Source: Caldimicrobium sp. (GTDB lineage Bacteria > Desulfobacterota > Thermodesulfobacteria > Thermodesulfobacteriales > Thermodesulfobacteriaceae). Taken from it: DNA of 55,589 nt. The stretch's first letter is position 1, and every line of letters begins with the position of its first letter. The stretch is taken from positions 1 to 55,589 of the forward strand of contig JANXCE010000012.1 in the NCBI GenBank assembly GCA_025059715.1, in the 5' to 3' direction. The position numbers were made by a program, and so were the translations under genes. Shown piece after piece: positions 34,335 to 45,422 of this stretch. Below the pieces are notes generated by a model, which did not search any database, was not told the origin of the DNA, and saw nothing but the letters and a program-made list of their open reading frames with translations.

Positions 34335-35019
34335 GGGGTTTAGAGGAACGAGTCTTGTTGATTATCCAGGCAAAATTGCCAGTGTTATATATACCTATGG
34401 TTGTAATTTCAGATGCCCCTACTGCTATAACATAGAACTCCTTTTACCCGAGTTTTACAAAGATTTAGAGGATCTATCTGAAGAAAAAATCATTCAACAT
34501 TTAAAAGAACGTCTTAGCTTTATTCAAGGAGTGGTGATCACTGGTGGAGAACCAACCATCTGGGGAAAGAGGCTACTTTCCCTCATAGATCGCCTTAAAT
34601 GTGAATTAGCTCTTCCTATTAAATTAGATACTAATGGGTCCAATCCTGAAGTTATAAAAATTCTCTTAGAGGAAAACCTAATAGACTACATAGCTTTAGA
34701 CTTAAAAACCTCTCCTCAACGCTACTCGGAATTAGGAGGAGACTTTACTCAAGTAGAAAAAACACTTGATTATTTGAAAGATCATGTTGATAAAGTAGAG
34801 ATTCGTCTAACCCTTTATCCAGGTCTAATTGGAGAGGAAGAGCTGGAAAGTCTTCTTCCTTACTTAAAACCCTTTTGTCGCATTGCCTTACAAAAATATC
34901 TTCCAGAAAAAAACCTCTCTGGAATCCCCTTAACACCCTATCCAAAAGAAGTTAAAGAAAGATTCTTCTTATATCTTCAGAATCATATCCCAGAAAGTCA
35001 TCTAATTAAGAGATTTTAG
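34327..35019 (+). CDS. NrdG-like radical SAM activating protein
   Basis: The 230-residue radical SAM protein resembles anaerobic ribonucleotide-reductase-activating proteins of the NrdG2 type. It begins GFRGTSLVDYPGKIASV and has the cluster motif Cys26-Cys30-Cys33 (CNFRCPYC) and the SAM-binding GGEPT. No class III reductase (nrdD) is in the window, while a B12-dependent reductase is present at 45.5 kb, so the substrate protein could be a glycyl-radical enzyme elsewhere. It overlaps panB by 8 bp. Confidence 0.85.
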   Translation: MIKGFRGTSLVDYPGKIASVIYTYGCNFRCPYCYNIELLLPEFYKDLEDLSEEKIIQHLKERLSFIQGVVITGGEPTIWGKRLLSLIDRLKCELALPIKLDTNGSNPEVIKILLEENLIDYIALDLKTSPQRYSELGGDFTQVEKTLDYLKDHVDKVEIRLTLYPGLIGEEELESLLPYLKPFCRIALQKYLPEKNLSGIPLTPYPKEVKERFFLYLQNHIPESHLIKRF

Positions 35020-35020
35020 C

Positions 35021-37073
<2,053 letters not shown>

Positions 37074-37084
37074 AGGCTTAATTT

Positions 37085-38140
37085 TTAGATTATAAAAGTA
37101 GCATCTCCATAGGAATAAAATCTATAACCTCTTTTCAAGGCCTCTTCATAGGCTCTAAAAATGAGTTCTCTTCCCGCAAAGGCACATACGAGGATTAATA
37201 GGGAAGATTTAGGAAGATGGAAATTTGTTATTAAACCATTTATAATTTTAAAGTTAAATCCTGGATAGATATAAAGATCACAGAGTCCTTCATAAGGTTC
37301 TAAGGCTCTTTGACCTAGAAACTCCAAAGCTCGGGTTACTGTGGTGCCAACTGCTATAATTCTCCTTCCTTCCTTTAAAGCTCTTTTTAGTTGTTCTATA
37401 GTATCAACGGATATTTCTATATATTCAGCCTCTATCTTATGTTTTCTTATGTCTCTAACTTTAATAGGAGCAAAAGTTCCATAACCCACATGAAGGGTCA
37501 GAAAACACTCTATAATTCCCTTCTTTTTTAATCTTTCCAGGAGGGCCTCGTCAAAGTGGAATCCAGCAGTAGGGGCAGCTATAGAACCCTCCTTTTTTGC
37601 ATATACGGTTTGATATCGCTGGATATCCGCAACTTCTGGCTCTCTTTTTATATAGGGAGGTAAAGGAACTTTACCTACCCTCTCTATTGCCTTTTCTAAA
37701 GTCTCTCCAAAGGACTCAATTTTAATAAGAAATTTAGCACCCTCTATATGCTCAAGAACAGTTATTTCAATATTTTCATCCTCAAATACTTTGAGTTTTA
37801 AATGAGGTTTTATCCCTCTACCCTTTACTAAGGCTTGAGTTATGAAGCTATAACCCCAGGGTTTCTCAAAAAGGAGAATTTCAACTTTACCACCAGTGTT
37901 TTTCTTAGTCCTAAGCCTTGCAGGAAAAACTTTGGTATCATTAAAGACTAAAAGATCTCCTTCCTTTAGGTAAAGCTCTATCTCGGAAAAATGTTCGTGA
38001 AAGTAAAGATTTCCTGTCCTCCTCTCAATCACCAGAAGTTTACTAGCGGTTCTATCAGGTGGTGGATAGTAAGCAATATTTTCTTCGGGAAGAAAATAGT
38101 CATAGGTTTGAAGATCAAATTCTGGTGGTATAGAAATCAT
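37085..38140 (-). CDS. queA: tRNA preQ1 ribosyltransferase-isomerase QueA
   Basis: QueA transfers and isomerises the ribose of SAM onto preQ1 in tRNA, making epoxyqueuosine. The 351-residue protein has YDYFLPEENIAYYPP at the start, LLVFNDTKVFPARL, PPYIKREPEVADIQRYQTVYA (shown here as its ends PPYIKRE and RYQTVYA), GSIAAPTAGFHFDE, LHVGYGTF and the TNFHLPKSSLLILV signature. Its start codon shares a base with the lysA stop, so the two are translationally coupled. Confidence 0.96.
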   Translation of the reverse strand: MISIPPEFDLQTYDYFLPEENIAYYPPPDRTASKLLVIERRTGNLYFHEHFSEIELYLKEGDLLVFNDTKVFPARLRTKKNTGGKVEILLFEKPWGYSFITQALVKGRGIKPHLKLKVFEDENIEITVLEHIEGAKFLIKIESFGETLEKAIERVGKVPLPPYIKREPEVADIQRYQTVYAKKEGSIAAPTAGFHFDEALLERLKKKGIIECFLTLHVGYGTFAPIKVRDIRKHKIEAEYIEISVDTIEQLKRALKEGRRIIAVGTTVTRALEFLGQRALEPYEGLCDLYIYPGFNFKIINGLITNFHLPKSSLLILVCAFAGRELIFRAYEEALKRGYRFYSYGDATFII

Positions 38141-39396
38141 TAGGAATAGATAGGAGGAATTTCTTCCAAAGCTACTAAATCTGCTATGTCCTCTCTTCTT
38201 CTGATAAGATAAATTTGATCCCCTTCCACAAGCACTTCAGGTGGTCTGGGTCGCGAATTGTAATTAGAGCTCATAACAAAACCATAGGCTCCAGCTCCCA
38301 TGATAGCTAAATAATCACCCCTTCTGACGCGAGGTATCTTTCTATCCTTTGCAAAAAAGTCTCCACTTTCACACACTGGGCCTACAATATCAGCTACAAT
38401 TTGACCTTCATCTCGATCCAAAACAGGTATTATTTTGTGATAGGCTTGATAAAGCGAAGGCCTGATAAAATCATTCATCCCCGCATCTACAATAACAAAA
38501 TTTTTCTCTCTATTACTCTTGGTATAAAGTACCTTGGTAACCAAGATACCCGCATTACCCACTATCACCCTTCCTGGCTCTAAGATTAAAGTTGTCTCTA
38601 AACCTTTGAGTTCCCTAATTAGAGCCGAGGAGTACTCTTCAGGTAAAGGTGGTTCCTCCTGATCGTAGGGAATCCCCAGGCCACCACCAACATCTAAATA
38701 TTTTAAAGAAAACCCATGAGATAAGAGATCTTCGTAGAGCATTCTAAGTCTTTTTACCGCATCTACGAAGGGGGAAAGAGTGGTTAATTGAGAGCCTATA
38801 TGAGCATCAAGCCCCAGCGGTTCTAAGTAGGGATTTTCGCTGAATTTTATGTAGGCGGAGAGAATTTCTTCCTCTGGAATACCAAACTTGTTCTTTCTAA
38901 GACCTGTGGAAATATAAGGATGGGTTTTAGGGTCAACATTAGGATTGGCCCTAAGGGCAAAGGGAGCTTTTATTTTAAGTTTTTTAGCAATCTCCCCTAA
39001 GAGTGCTAATTCCTCTAAGCTTTCTACATTAAACATCAAAATTCCCGCTCTTAGCGCTAACTCTATTTCCTCTTCTGTTTTACCTACCCCAGAAAATACG
39101 ATTTTATGTGGGGGAATCCCTGCCTTCAATGCCCTATAGAGTTCACCTCCTGAAACGATATCTGCTCCTGCTCCCTCTCTACCTAAAAGGGCTAAGATCG
39201 CTAAATTAGAATTCGCTTTCACAGAATAACAGGTCAAGTGTTTTATCTCCGCAAAAGCGGAGTCAAAGACCCTAAAATGTCTTCGAATGGTCTTACCAGA
39301 ATAAATATAGAGAGGGGTTCCAAATTTTTCAATGATTTTTAGAACAGGAACCTCTTCACAATAAAGCTCTCCTGCATGATATAAAAAATAGTGCAT
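38140..39396 (-). CDS. lysA: Diaminopimelate decarboxylase LysA
   Basis: PLP enzyme converting meso-diaminopimelate to lysine (418 residues). It has the PLP lysine in YSVKANSN, HIGSQLTTL, GGGLGIPYD, EPGRVIVGNAG, the CESGDFF active-site cysteine segment and the terminal YGFVMSSNYNSRPRPPEVL. It heads the lysA-queA-nuclease operon. The promoter TTGTAA-16-TATATT ends six bases before the ATG, so the message is probably leaderless. Confidence 0.96.
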   Translation of the reverse strand: MHYFLYHAGELYCEEVPVLKIIEKFGTPLYIYSGKTIRRHFRVFDSAFAEIKHLTCYSVKANSNLAILALLGREGAGADIVSGGELYRALKAGIPPHKIVFSGVGKTEEEIELALRAGILMFNVESLEELALLGEIAKKLKIKAPFALRANPNVDPKTHPYISTGLRKNKFGIPEEEILSAYIKFSENPYLEPLGLDAHIGSQLTTLSPFVDAVKRLRMLYEDLLSHGFSLKYLDVGGGLGIPYDQEEPPLPEEYSSALIRELKGLETTLILEPGRVIVGNAGILVTKVLYTKSNREKNFVIVDAGMNDFIRPSLYQAYHKIIPVLDRDEGQIVADIVGPVCESGDFFAKDRKIPRVRRGDYLAIMGAGAYGFVMSSNYNSRPRPPEVLVEGDQIYLIRRREDIADLVALEEIPPIYS

Positions 39397-39402
39397 GTTC
39401 TA

Positions 39403-39430
39403 AATATAACACCAAGTTTTACCCTTACAA
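39403..39430 (-). promoter_or_regulatory. lysA promoter (leaderless)
   Basis: Minus strand TTGTAA (complement of 39425-39430), 16 bp, TATATT (complement of 39403-39408); the ATG of lysA follows six bases later, leaving no leader. Confidence 0.5.
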
Positions 39431-39439
39431 CAAATTGTG

Positions 39440-39960
39440 TAAGTCCAAAAGATTTTAGATTGAAGAGAATTCTCGTTAAATTCATAACTGATCCACTCCC
39501 GACGCGATACATTCTCAAAGTCCAAAACTTACTCCAAAAGTCCTTCCCATTACTGCTCGATAAAGGACCATTCTTCATTGCCAATTCCAAACTTAACAAA
39601 CCTCTCTCGCCTTTTAAAAAACCCACCCTCTTCCCATAATGACGAAGGCCAATACTTCAGAATCCTTCTAATAGTAGAGACGAACACTAAAGCTATGCCC
39701 TCCTTTCACAAAATCAATCCAATAAGAGCTCAAGCTTCTCCTTGCGAAGATGTTCTCCCCCATAAGTCAGGATAAACTCAATTACCTCATTTGCCACCTC
39801 TTTGAGCAATTCCTCTTTAGTCAAATGGGGCTTCTGTGCCAAAGGTGTTGTGAAATTCGATGCCCTTTAGTCAAAAAGCGACTTCTTTTCCTTGAGAAGC
39901 ATCTTTGACTTCTTAAAACCTTTGGAACTTTCTTTAAGTCTTTAATTTTCCATTTTTACA
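39440..39960 (-). pseudogene. Degraded coding remnant of unknown type
   Basis: The 784-bp gap between lysA and tRNA-Leu holds no intact gene. On the minus strand, protein-like stretches occur in shifting frames: one reads LTKEELLKEVANEVIEFIL then GGEHLRKEKLELLLD (around 39735-39835), another RRILKYWPSSLWEE (near 39640-39690), then broken frames to about 39440. The pattern suggests a decayed gene, possibly a transposase, that I cannot identify. From 39960 to 40180 I see only a small CACCTT-GTA-AAGGTG hairpin (40132-40146) and a TATAAA box 20 bp before the tRNA. Confidence 0.35.
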
Positions 39961-40180
39961 CCCTTTTAACTACAAAAAAAACCTTGAACTTATGCACCCC
40001 TCACCCCCGAGTTCCTTTTAAAATTTTGAGAAGATTAATCCCTTTAGAGGGATTTGAAACAGACCTTAATGAACAAAAGGGACACCAGGCTATAAAAATT
40101 TCAACATGACCATATGGAGAAGAGAGGCCATCACCTTGTAAAGGTGGTAAAAGGGTATAAAATTTTATCAAAAGCATTGA

Positions 40181-40264
40181 GCCGGGGTGGCGGAATAGGC
40201 AGACGCGCTGGATTCAGGATCCAGTGGGAGCAATCCCGTGCGGGTTCAACTCCCGCCCCCGGCA
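40181..40264 (+). tRNA. tRNA-Leu (CAG)
   Basis: An 84-nt type II tRNA. The acceptor stem GCCGGGG (40181-40187) pairs with CCCCGGC, with discriminator A at 40264. The anticodon stem CTGGA/TCCAG encloses loop TTCAGGA, anticodon CAG, and a long variable arm (GGGAGCAATCCC) follows. GGTTCAACTCC forms the T arm. CCA is not encoded. A TATAAA box lies 20 bp upstream. Confidence 0.96.
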
Positions 40265-40276
40265 TTTAAGGCCTCC

Positions 40277-41572
40277 ATGAAAAATCACAAACTTCCTCCC
40301 AAAAATATTCTTGAAAATACCTTTATAGCAGATTTCCACATTCATTCCAAATATAGTAAGGCAAGTTCTAAAAACATGGAACCAAAAACCCTCTCCTATG
40401 TGGGAAAATTAAAGGGCCTTCACCTTTTGGGAACTGGCGATTTTACACATCCCCATTACCTTAAAGAACTTAAAGAGTATCTTGAATACGACCCTAAAAG
40501 TGGCTTTTTTATTGTTAAGGACTCTAATGAAGGTCCAAAATTTGTCTTATCCGCAGAAATATCCCTAATTTTTTCCCAAAAAAATAAGACCAACCGAAGA
40601 ATACATTTAATTTTAATTGCTCCTAATTTTGAGGTGGTAGAAGAAATAAATCTTTATCTTTCTAAACTTGGGAATCTCACTGCGGATGGAAGGCCAACCT
40701 TTGGTATCTCTGCGGAAAAGTTAACTCTTGATCTTTTATCTCTGTCTCCTAAAATATTAATCATACCCGCCCATGCTTGGACCCCTTGGTATTCTCTCTT
40801 TGGAGCCTTCTCTGGTTTTAACTCCTTAGAAGAGGCCTTTGGTGAAGCAACTCCCTACATTTATGCCATTGAAACCGGTCTTTCCTCAGACCCTGAAATG
40901 AACTGGAGAATCTCCAAACTGGATCATATTACTTTGGTATCAAATTCCGATGCCCACTCCCCCTGGAAAATTGGTAGAGAAGCTACCGCCTTTTTCTACC
41001 CTATGACCTACGAAAACTTTTTTTATTCTATAAAGAAAAACAACATTGCCTTCACTATCGAGTTTTATCCAGAGGAGGGAAAATATCATTTAGATGGACA
41101 TCGTGCTTGCAAAGTAGTATTATCTCCAAGAGAGACAAAGGAGTTAAATTATAAATGTCCAAAATGTGGACAAAGTCTAACTATTGGCGTCCTTCACCGA
41201 GTAGAGGAGCTCGCAGATAGACCTGAAGACTATATCCCCCCTGATAAACCCTATTCCGTTCACCTTGTCCCTTTAATGGAGGTTATATCCCAAGTTTATA
41301 ACCTCAATCCCCACAGTAAAACTTTAGAAAAACTATATCTTGAATATATAAATAAAGTAGGAACAGAGTTTGATATTTTACTAAAAAAGGATTTTCAAGA
41401 GCTATCATCACTACTTCCTGAACCTCTCGTTCATGCAATAAAAAGGGTTAGGGAAGGAAAGATATTTCTAAAACCTGGATACGATGGTGTTTATGGAGAA
41501 GTTAAAATATTTGAAGATTTCCCTACAGAATCTCAAAAAATTTTCAAACAAAAAAGTATTTTTTCCTTTTGA
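40277..41572 (+). CDS. Endonuclease Q family PHP-domain nuclease
   Basis: The protein resembles endonuclease Q, a PHP-domain nuclease described in Thermococcales that cleaves 5' of deaminated bases and abasic sites. Visible are DFHIHSKYSKASSKNM, LLGTGDFTHPHYLKEL, LSAEISLIFS, IPAHAWTPWYSLFG, ETGLSSDPEMNWR, SNSDAHSPWKIGREA and IEFYPEEGKYHLDGH, plus a zinc ribbon CPKCG with an upstream Cys. I start at ATG 40277, giving 431 residues, because the longer frame begins inside tRNA-Leu. It is cytoplasmic and monocistronic. Hydrolytic deamination is a heat problem, which fits a thermophile. Confidence 0.88.
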   Translation: MKNHKLPPKNILENTFIADFHIHSKYSKASSKNMEPKTLSYVGKLKGLHLLGTGDFTHPHYLKELKEYLEYDPKSGFFIVKDSNEGPKFVLSAEISLIFSQKNKTNRRIHLILIAPNFEVVEEINLYLSKLGNLTADGRPTFGISAEKLTLDLLSLSPKILIIPAHAWTPWYSLFGAFSGFNSLEEAFGEATPYIYAIETGLSSDPEMNWRISKLDHITLVSNSDAHSPWKIGREATAFFYPMTYENFFYSIKKNNIAFTIEFYPEEGKYHLDGHRACKVVLSPRETKELNYKCPKCGQSLTIGVLHRVEELADRPEDYIPPDKPYSVHLVPLMEVISQVYNLNPHSKTLEKLYLEYINKVGTEFDILLKKDFQELSSLLPEPLVHAIKRVREGKIFLKPGYDGVYGEVKIFEDFPTESQKIFKQKSIFSF

Positions 41573-41701
41573 AGAAAGACAAATTTGTAGAATTTTATAA
41601 AACTTTAACAACCTTAAAGGCTCTAAATTTTAAGGATCAATCTTTATTAATTGGTATAATTTTTGAACTGAATACTAACTAAAAAGCTTAAGGAGGCGCC
41701 T

Positions 41702-42415
41702 ATGAGAGAGCTTTTTTTAAACATAATGTTTATTTGTTTGACTTTTTTATATAACTTTTTTTACCTATTCCGCTCAAACTATGGATCTTAATGTTGATAT
41801 ATCCTTAAGTGACGGAAAAATAAGAAGCTTCTTCTTCTCCTTGAGCGATTATTATAAAATTCCTGAAGAACGAATTATCACAATTAAAAAAGCTACCCCA
41901 TTATTATTGAAGAAGAGCTACCTATAATCTTACTAATTGTGAGAGAGGCCGGAATAGAGCCAGAGGTCATCATTGAACTTAAAAGAGAGGATATTCATGG
42001 TTTGATATTCTGATGCGTTTTAAAGTCTATCTTGAGATTGTCTTTAAGAGGTATTTAATTTACGGACCACCCTATGGAAAAGCCTGGGGTTATCACAAAA
42101 AAGAGAGAAGATAATATTCCACGATAGGGATATTGTTTTTTTGTCTAACATCAAATTTTTGTCAGAGTATTATAAAGAGGAGCCTGAAGTGATTGTTAAG
42201 TATAAAGAAAAGTATCCCAAATTCATTGATATAAATTATGAAATACAAGAAATGAAAAGAGAAAAAAAGGGAAAAAACAAATTTAAGAGAAGTTTTTATC
42301 TATAGAGAAAGACCTATAAAAGAAGAACAAGTGGAAAGGAAAAAGGACAAAACATATAGATAGTCTTGATAGAGAGCATACCGGAGGAGTAAAGAAAGAG
42401 AAAAAGGGTGAGTAA
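41702..42415 (+). pseudogene. Frameshifted gene for a secreted GPPYGKAWGY-type protein
   Basis: A good AGGAGG site and ATG at 41702 open a signal-peptide-like start (MRELFLNIMFICLTFL), but the frame breaks near 41750. Continuing in other frames gives MDLNVDISLSDGKIRSFFF and then LSDYYKIPEERIITIKKA, a shift near 41890, EELPIILLIVREAGIEPEV, a shift near 41995, then WFDILMRF and IYGPPYGKAWGYHKK, a shift near 42105, and a Lys/Glu-rich tail (perhaps to 42415). It matches a periplasmic protein family with YK(I/V)P, REAG, WFDI and GPPYGKAxGY motifs seen in anaerobic Deltaproteobacteria-like lineages. At least four breaks make it a pseudogene. Confidence 0.7.
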
Positions 42416-42469
42416 ATTTTGTGGATAGTGACAAAGATAATCCAAGAAAGAATTCAAGAATAGGATAAG

Positions 42470-42488
42470 GAGGGGGATGCCCCCTCCC
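42470..42488. terminator. GC-rich hairpin downstream of the small lipoprotein gene
   Basis: GGAGGGG and CCCCTCC flank a 5-nt loop, directly after the minus-strand lipoprotein stop codon. T-tracts are weak on both strands, so terminator function is probable but not certain. Confidence 0.5.
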
Positions 42489-42496
42489 ATAAATGT

Positions 42497-42691
42497 TTAC
42501 TTTTTCTCTGCAGGAGTAGTGCCTGTCTGATTAGCTGGCTGTGCTTCTGTTTGATTGGTCTGGTTTGCAGCTGGCTGTTCGACCTTAGGTGGAGTAGGAG
42601 CAGGAGCTTCTTCTTTTTTCTTGCATCCTGCTGTAATTCCCAATACTCCAGCTACCGCAAGAGAAAGCATTAGAGAAATAAACTTCTTCAT
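42497..42691 (-). CDS. Small Pro/Thr/Gln-rich lipoprotein
   Basis: A 64-residue predicted lipoprotein: basic MKK start, hydrophobic core and lipobox ITAGC (Cys23). The mature part is a low-complexity linker of Pro, Ala, Asn, Gln and Thr (KVEQPAANQTNQTEAQPANQ) with Lys/Glu, and no folded domain. An AGGAGGGTGA site lies ahead of the ATG. Such short lipoproteins are common spacer-like envelope peptides; function is unknown. It is separate from the upstream HDOD operon by 80 bp. Confidence 0.75.
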   Translation of the reverse strand: MKKFISLMLSLAVAGVLGITAGCKKKEEAPAPTPPKVEQPAANQTNQTEAQPANQTGTTPAEKK

Positions 42692-42771
42692 AGCTTCACC
42701 CTCCTCCTTAATTTTTGTTTTGCCTAATTATCTACCTCTTATTTCTTTTGTCAAGGGGTAATTTTTATCCC

Positions 42772-43626
42772 TTACACTAATAGAGTTTCTAAAAAAACAG
42801 TCCTTTTTAAAACTTTGTGGGAAATAATCTCTAAGGATTTTTGAGAGAGTCCTATTACTTCAAGAAGACCCTCTGGAACTTTGTATTTAAAGGCATCAAT
42901 ACCCCCTGTTAAACCTAAAAGATTTACCAATATGTTTGCCAATGCTACTATAGCAGACATCTTTTTCTGCAACATCAGATCGGGATCATGATGAGCTCGT
43001 ATAGCAAAGGTAATATCTTCAGGAAAATTCCACCTCTTTAGAAGATAACCACCAACTAATCCGTGATCTACTCCTAAAACCAACCATTCAACCTGTAAGA
43101 AATCATAACTGGGATTCTCTTGAGATACCTCATAAAATTTGGCTTCCTCTAAGTTTGTATAAAGATCTAATACGATCTTTCCCACATCATGAAGTAGAGA
43201 AGCGATATATAAACTTTCTCTTTTTTCTGGAGGTAATCTAAGTTCATTGGCTATTTCTTCGGCTGTGAAAGCACAGGCTATAGAGTGTAACCAAATATCC
43301 TTAGCACTCACCCCGTAACCTGTCAAATTTTGAGAAAAATATTTTCCCGTAACAGATGCCAAAAGTATTAATTTGATTTGGTCTATACCTAAATACATAA
43401 AGGCCTTAAGCAGGGAATCCACTTTTTGAGGTAAAGAAAAAGCAGCGGAGTTGACTAATTTTAAAAAATTAACCGCAATCCCTGGATCAGTTTTTATGAT
43501 CCCTTCTAATTCCCTAAAATCAACTTCATCTCTTCTCAACAATTCAAGTGCTCTATGAGCTGTTTTAGGAAATGGTGGAATTATATTAATTTTATTAAAG
43601 ATTTTTTCTAATATAAATTCATTCAT
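42772..43626 (-). CDS. HDOD domain signalling protein
   Basis: The 284-residue protein is a stand-alone HDOD domain (HD-related output domain). It begins IIPPFPKTAHRALELLRRDEVDFRELE (segment PPFPKTAHRALELL is diagnostic), continues with IKTDPGIAVNFLKLVNSAAF, and has HDVGK (near 147) and HHDPD, close to HD phosphodiesterase motifs but usually without the full metal set. Such proteins act in two-component, c-di-GMP and motility signalling. It overlaps the CheD-like gene by 8 bp and is last in the rplS operon. Confidence 0.88.
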   Translation of the reverse strand: MNEFILEKIFNKINIIPPFPKTAHRALELLRRDEVDFRELEGIIKTDPGIAVNFLKLVNSAAFSLPQKVDSLLKAFMYLGIDQIKLILLASVTGKYFSQNLTGYGVSAKDIWLHSIACAFTAEEIANELRLPPEKRESLYIASLLHDVGKIVLDLYTNLEEAKFYEVSQENPSYDFLQVEWLVLGVDHGLVGGYLLKRWNFPEDITFAIRAHHDPDLMLQKKMSAIVALANILVNLLGLTGGIDAFKYKVPEGLLEVIGLSQKSLEIISHKVLKRTVFLETLLV

Positions 43627-44098
43627 AATGTTCTATTCGGTTTTGAATCTTTAATATAAAGGACATCTCTTTTCCATTGATTTGAAGAGCCGTAGGTTCC
43701 GATAGGCTCACCTTTTTAATTATCTCCACTCCAAGATCCATCCTTTTAAACCAAGCTTCTGCTACCTTTAGATTTTTCTCTGCCAAATCAAGAAACTTGG
43801 GATTTTCCTTAAATACACTTGCTCCTGCCAAAAACCACCTACAAGTTGAAAGAGCAATTTTTCTTCTCTCTAATTCCTCTTGAAACCTTTCTAAGATAGA
43901 TTCTCCAGAAAGTATTTGAGCACCATCTATTTCTATGTCAAATTCTCTATAGGGAAAAAAATAAGTTAATAATCCATAGGCCTGTTGGGACCTATTGATA
44001 AAACCTATCGCAATTCCCGCCCCTAAATACTCTGTTTTTAAATGAATAGCTTTCCTTTGAATAATCTCATAATTACCCCTGGCCACTTTAATAATCAT
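43619..44098 (-). CDS. CheD-like protein lacking catalytic residues
   Basis: The 159-residue protein follows the CheD layout: a beta-rich start, a middle region with FQEELERRKI, an AGASVF segment like the GGA of CheD, and the LDLAEKNLKVAEAWFKRMDL helix matching the iGxxN region. The catalytic Cys of LGSC is absent (the segment is LGAGIAIGF) and the His of the xHxxLP motif is replaced (LLTYFFP), so glutamine deamidase activity is unlikely. It may retain a binding role. It overlaps the HDOD gene and follows hom by 16 bp. The assignment rests on the fold pattern, with moderate confidence. Confidence 0.6.
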   Translation of the reverse strand: MIIKVARGNYEIIQRKAIHLKTEYLGAGIAIGFINRSQQAYGLLTYFFPYREFDIEIDGAQILSGESILERFQEELERRKIALSTCRWFLAGASVFKENPKFLDLAEKNLKVAEAWFKRMDLGVEIIKKVSLSEPTALQINGKEMSFILKIQNRIEHYE

Positions 44099-44114
44099 AA
44101 ATCAGCCCTTAATT

Positions 44115-45410
44115 TCAGCTCAAGATTCTCAATCTTTTTGTTCTTGCCTTGACTACATCTAAGCAATCAATTTCCTTAAGGGCCCCTATTACCCTTTCTT
44201 CCTTGGTCTCATGAGTTAACATTACAACTGGAACTGCTCCCTTTCTGATTTGTCTACCAATCTGAACAACTGAGGATATACTAATACCATAATTACCCAG
44301 TATACCAGAAATTTTAGAAAGAACACCTGGTCTATCTACCGCAGTAAATCTAAAATAATATTTAAAAATGCTCTCCTCAATGGGAACTAACTTAAGGGCA
44401 TCTTTAACCCTTGAAGGATACCTTATCAGGGGAAATTTGTTAAATTGAAGATACTCTACAGCGGTAACTATATCACTCATAACTGCACTGGCGGTAGGTT
44501 CCTTTCCTGCTCCTAATCCATATAGTAAAATATCTCCTACAAAATCACCCTTGATGTAAATAGCATTATAGTTTAATCTAACAGAAGTCAAGATGTGATT
44601 TTCGGGCAAAAGGGCAGGATAAACCCTTATTTCAATGCCTCTTCTACTTTGTTTGGCCTCCGCTATCAATTTTACAATATAGCCAAATTGTTTTGCAAAT
44701 TTCAAATCCATAAGATCAATCTCATCAATTCCTTCTACATAAACCCACTCGTAAGGTATAAAGGCTCCAAAGGCAAGGCTTGCTAAAATCGCAATCTTAT
44801 GCGCTGAGTCAAAACCTTTTAAATCAAGAGTAGGATCTGCTTCTGCAAAGCCCTTTTGCTTAGCCTCCTCTAAGGCCTTCTCAAAGGAAAGATTGTTCTC
44901 TAACATTCTTGTGAGAATATAATTAGTTGTTCCATTTATTATCCCTAAAATACACTCTATTCTATTTCCTATAAGGGCTTCTCTTAAAATCTTAATAATC
45001 GGAATTCCTCCTCCCACAGAGGCTTCAAAGCCAAGATAGACACCCTTTTTCATAGCAAGGTCATATATATCCTCTCCACTCTCAGCAAGTATAGCCTTGT
45101 TAGCTGTTACCACTTGTTTTCCAGCCTTTAAAGACTCTAAAAGGTAGGTTTTAGCAGGCTCAATACCCCCCATTAATTCACAGACAATCTTAATCTCTTC
45201 ATCTCTTATTATCTCTCCAAAATCTGTAGTTAGAATATCCTTTGAAACTTTGACCGATCTACTTTTGGATAAATCTCTGACTAAAATCTTTTTGATTTCT
45301 AAATCCACTCCCAGTTTTTCTCTCAATCTTTCCCTGTGGATTTGTAAGAGCTCAAAAACCCCTTGTCCAACAGTTCCCAAACCTAAGAGTGCCATGTTTA
45401 TCTTTCTCAA
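44115..45410 (-). CDS. hom: Homoserine dehydrogenase
   Basis: NAD(P)-dependent enzyme of threonine/methionine synthesis (431 residues). The Rossmann motif LGLGTVGQGVFELL is at 9-22; other signatures are VTANKAILAE, FEASVGGGIPIIKILRE, GIINGTTNYILTRM and the catalytic-region FAEADPTLDLKGFDSAHK. A C-terminal ACT domain (about 350-425, RFTAVDRPGVLSKISGILG) implies feedback control by an amino acid, normally threonine. It lies 12 bp downstream of the nrdJ cysteine tail in a long operon. Confidence 0.96.
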   Translation of the reverse strand: MRKINMALLGLGTVGQGVFELLQIHRERLREKLGVDLEIKKILVRDLSKSRSVKVSKDILTTDFGEIIRDEEIKIVCELMGGIEPAKTYLLESLKAGKQVVTANKAILAESGEDIYDLAMKKGVYLGFEASVGGGIPIIKILREALIGNRIECILGIINGTTNYILTRMLENNLSFEKALEEAKQKGFAEADPTLDLKGFDSAHKIAILASLAFGAFIPYEWVYVEGIDEIDLMDLKFAKQFGYIVKLIAEAKQSRRGIEIRVYPALLPENHILTSVRLNYNAIYIKGDFVGDILLYGLGAGKEPTASAVMSDIVTAVEYLQFNKFPLIRYPSRVKDALKLVPIEESIFKYYFRFTAVDRPGVLSKISGILGNYGISISSVVQIGRQIRKGAVPVVMLTHETKEERVIGALKEIDCLDVVKARTKRLRILS

Positions 45411-45422
45411 GGCTTCACCTCC

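Noticed and set aside
39339-39626. 95-codon minus-strand ORF and 82-codon plus-strand ORF upstream of lysA
   Set aside because: They oppose each other, lack ribosome-binding sites and overlap the lysA start; treated as debris.
40238-40276. Upstream start for endonuclease Q
   Set aside because: It would begin inside tRNA-Leu; the ATG at 40277 fits the family N-terminus.
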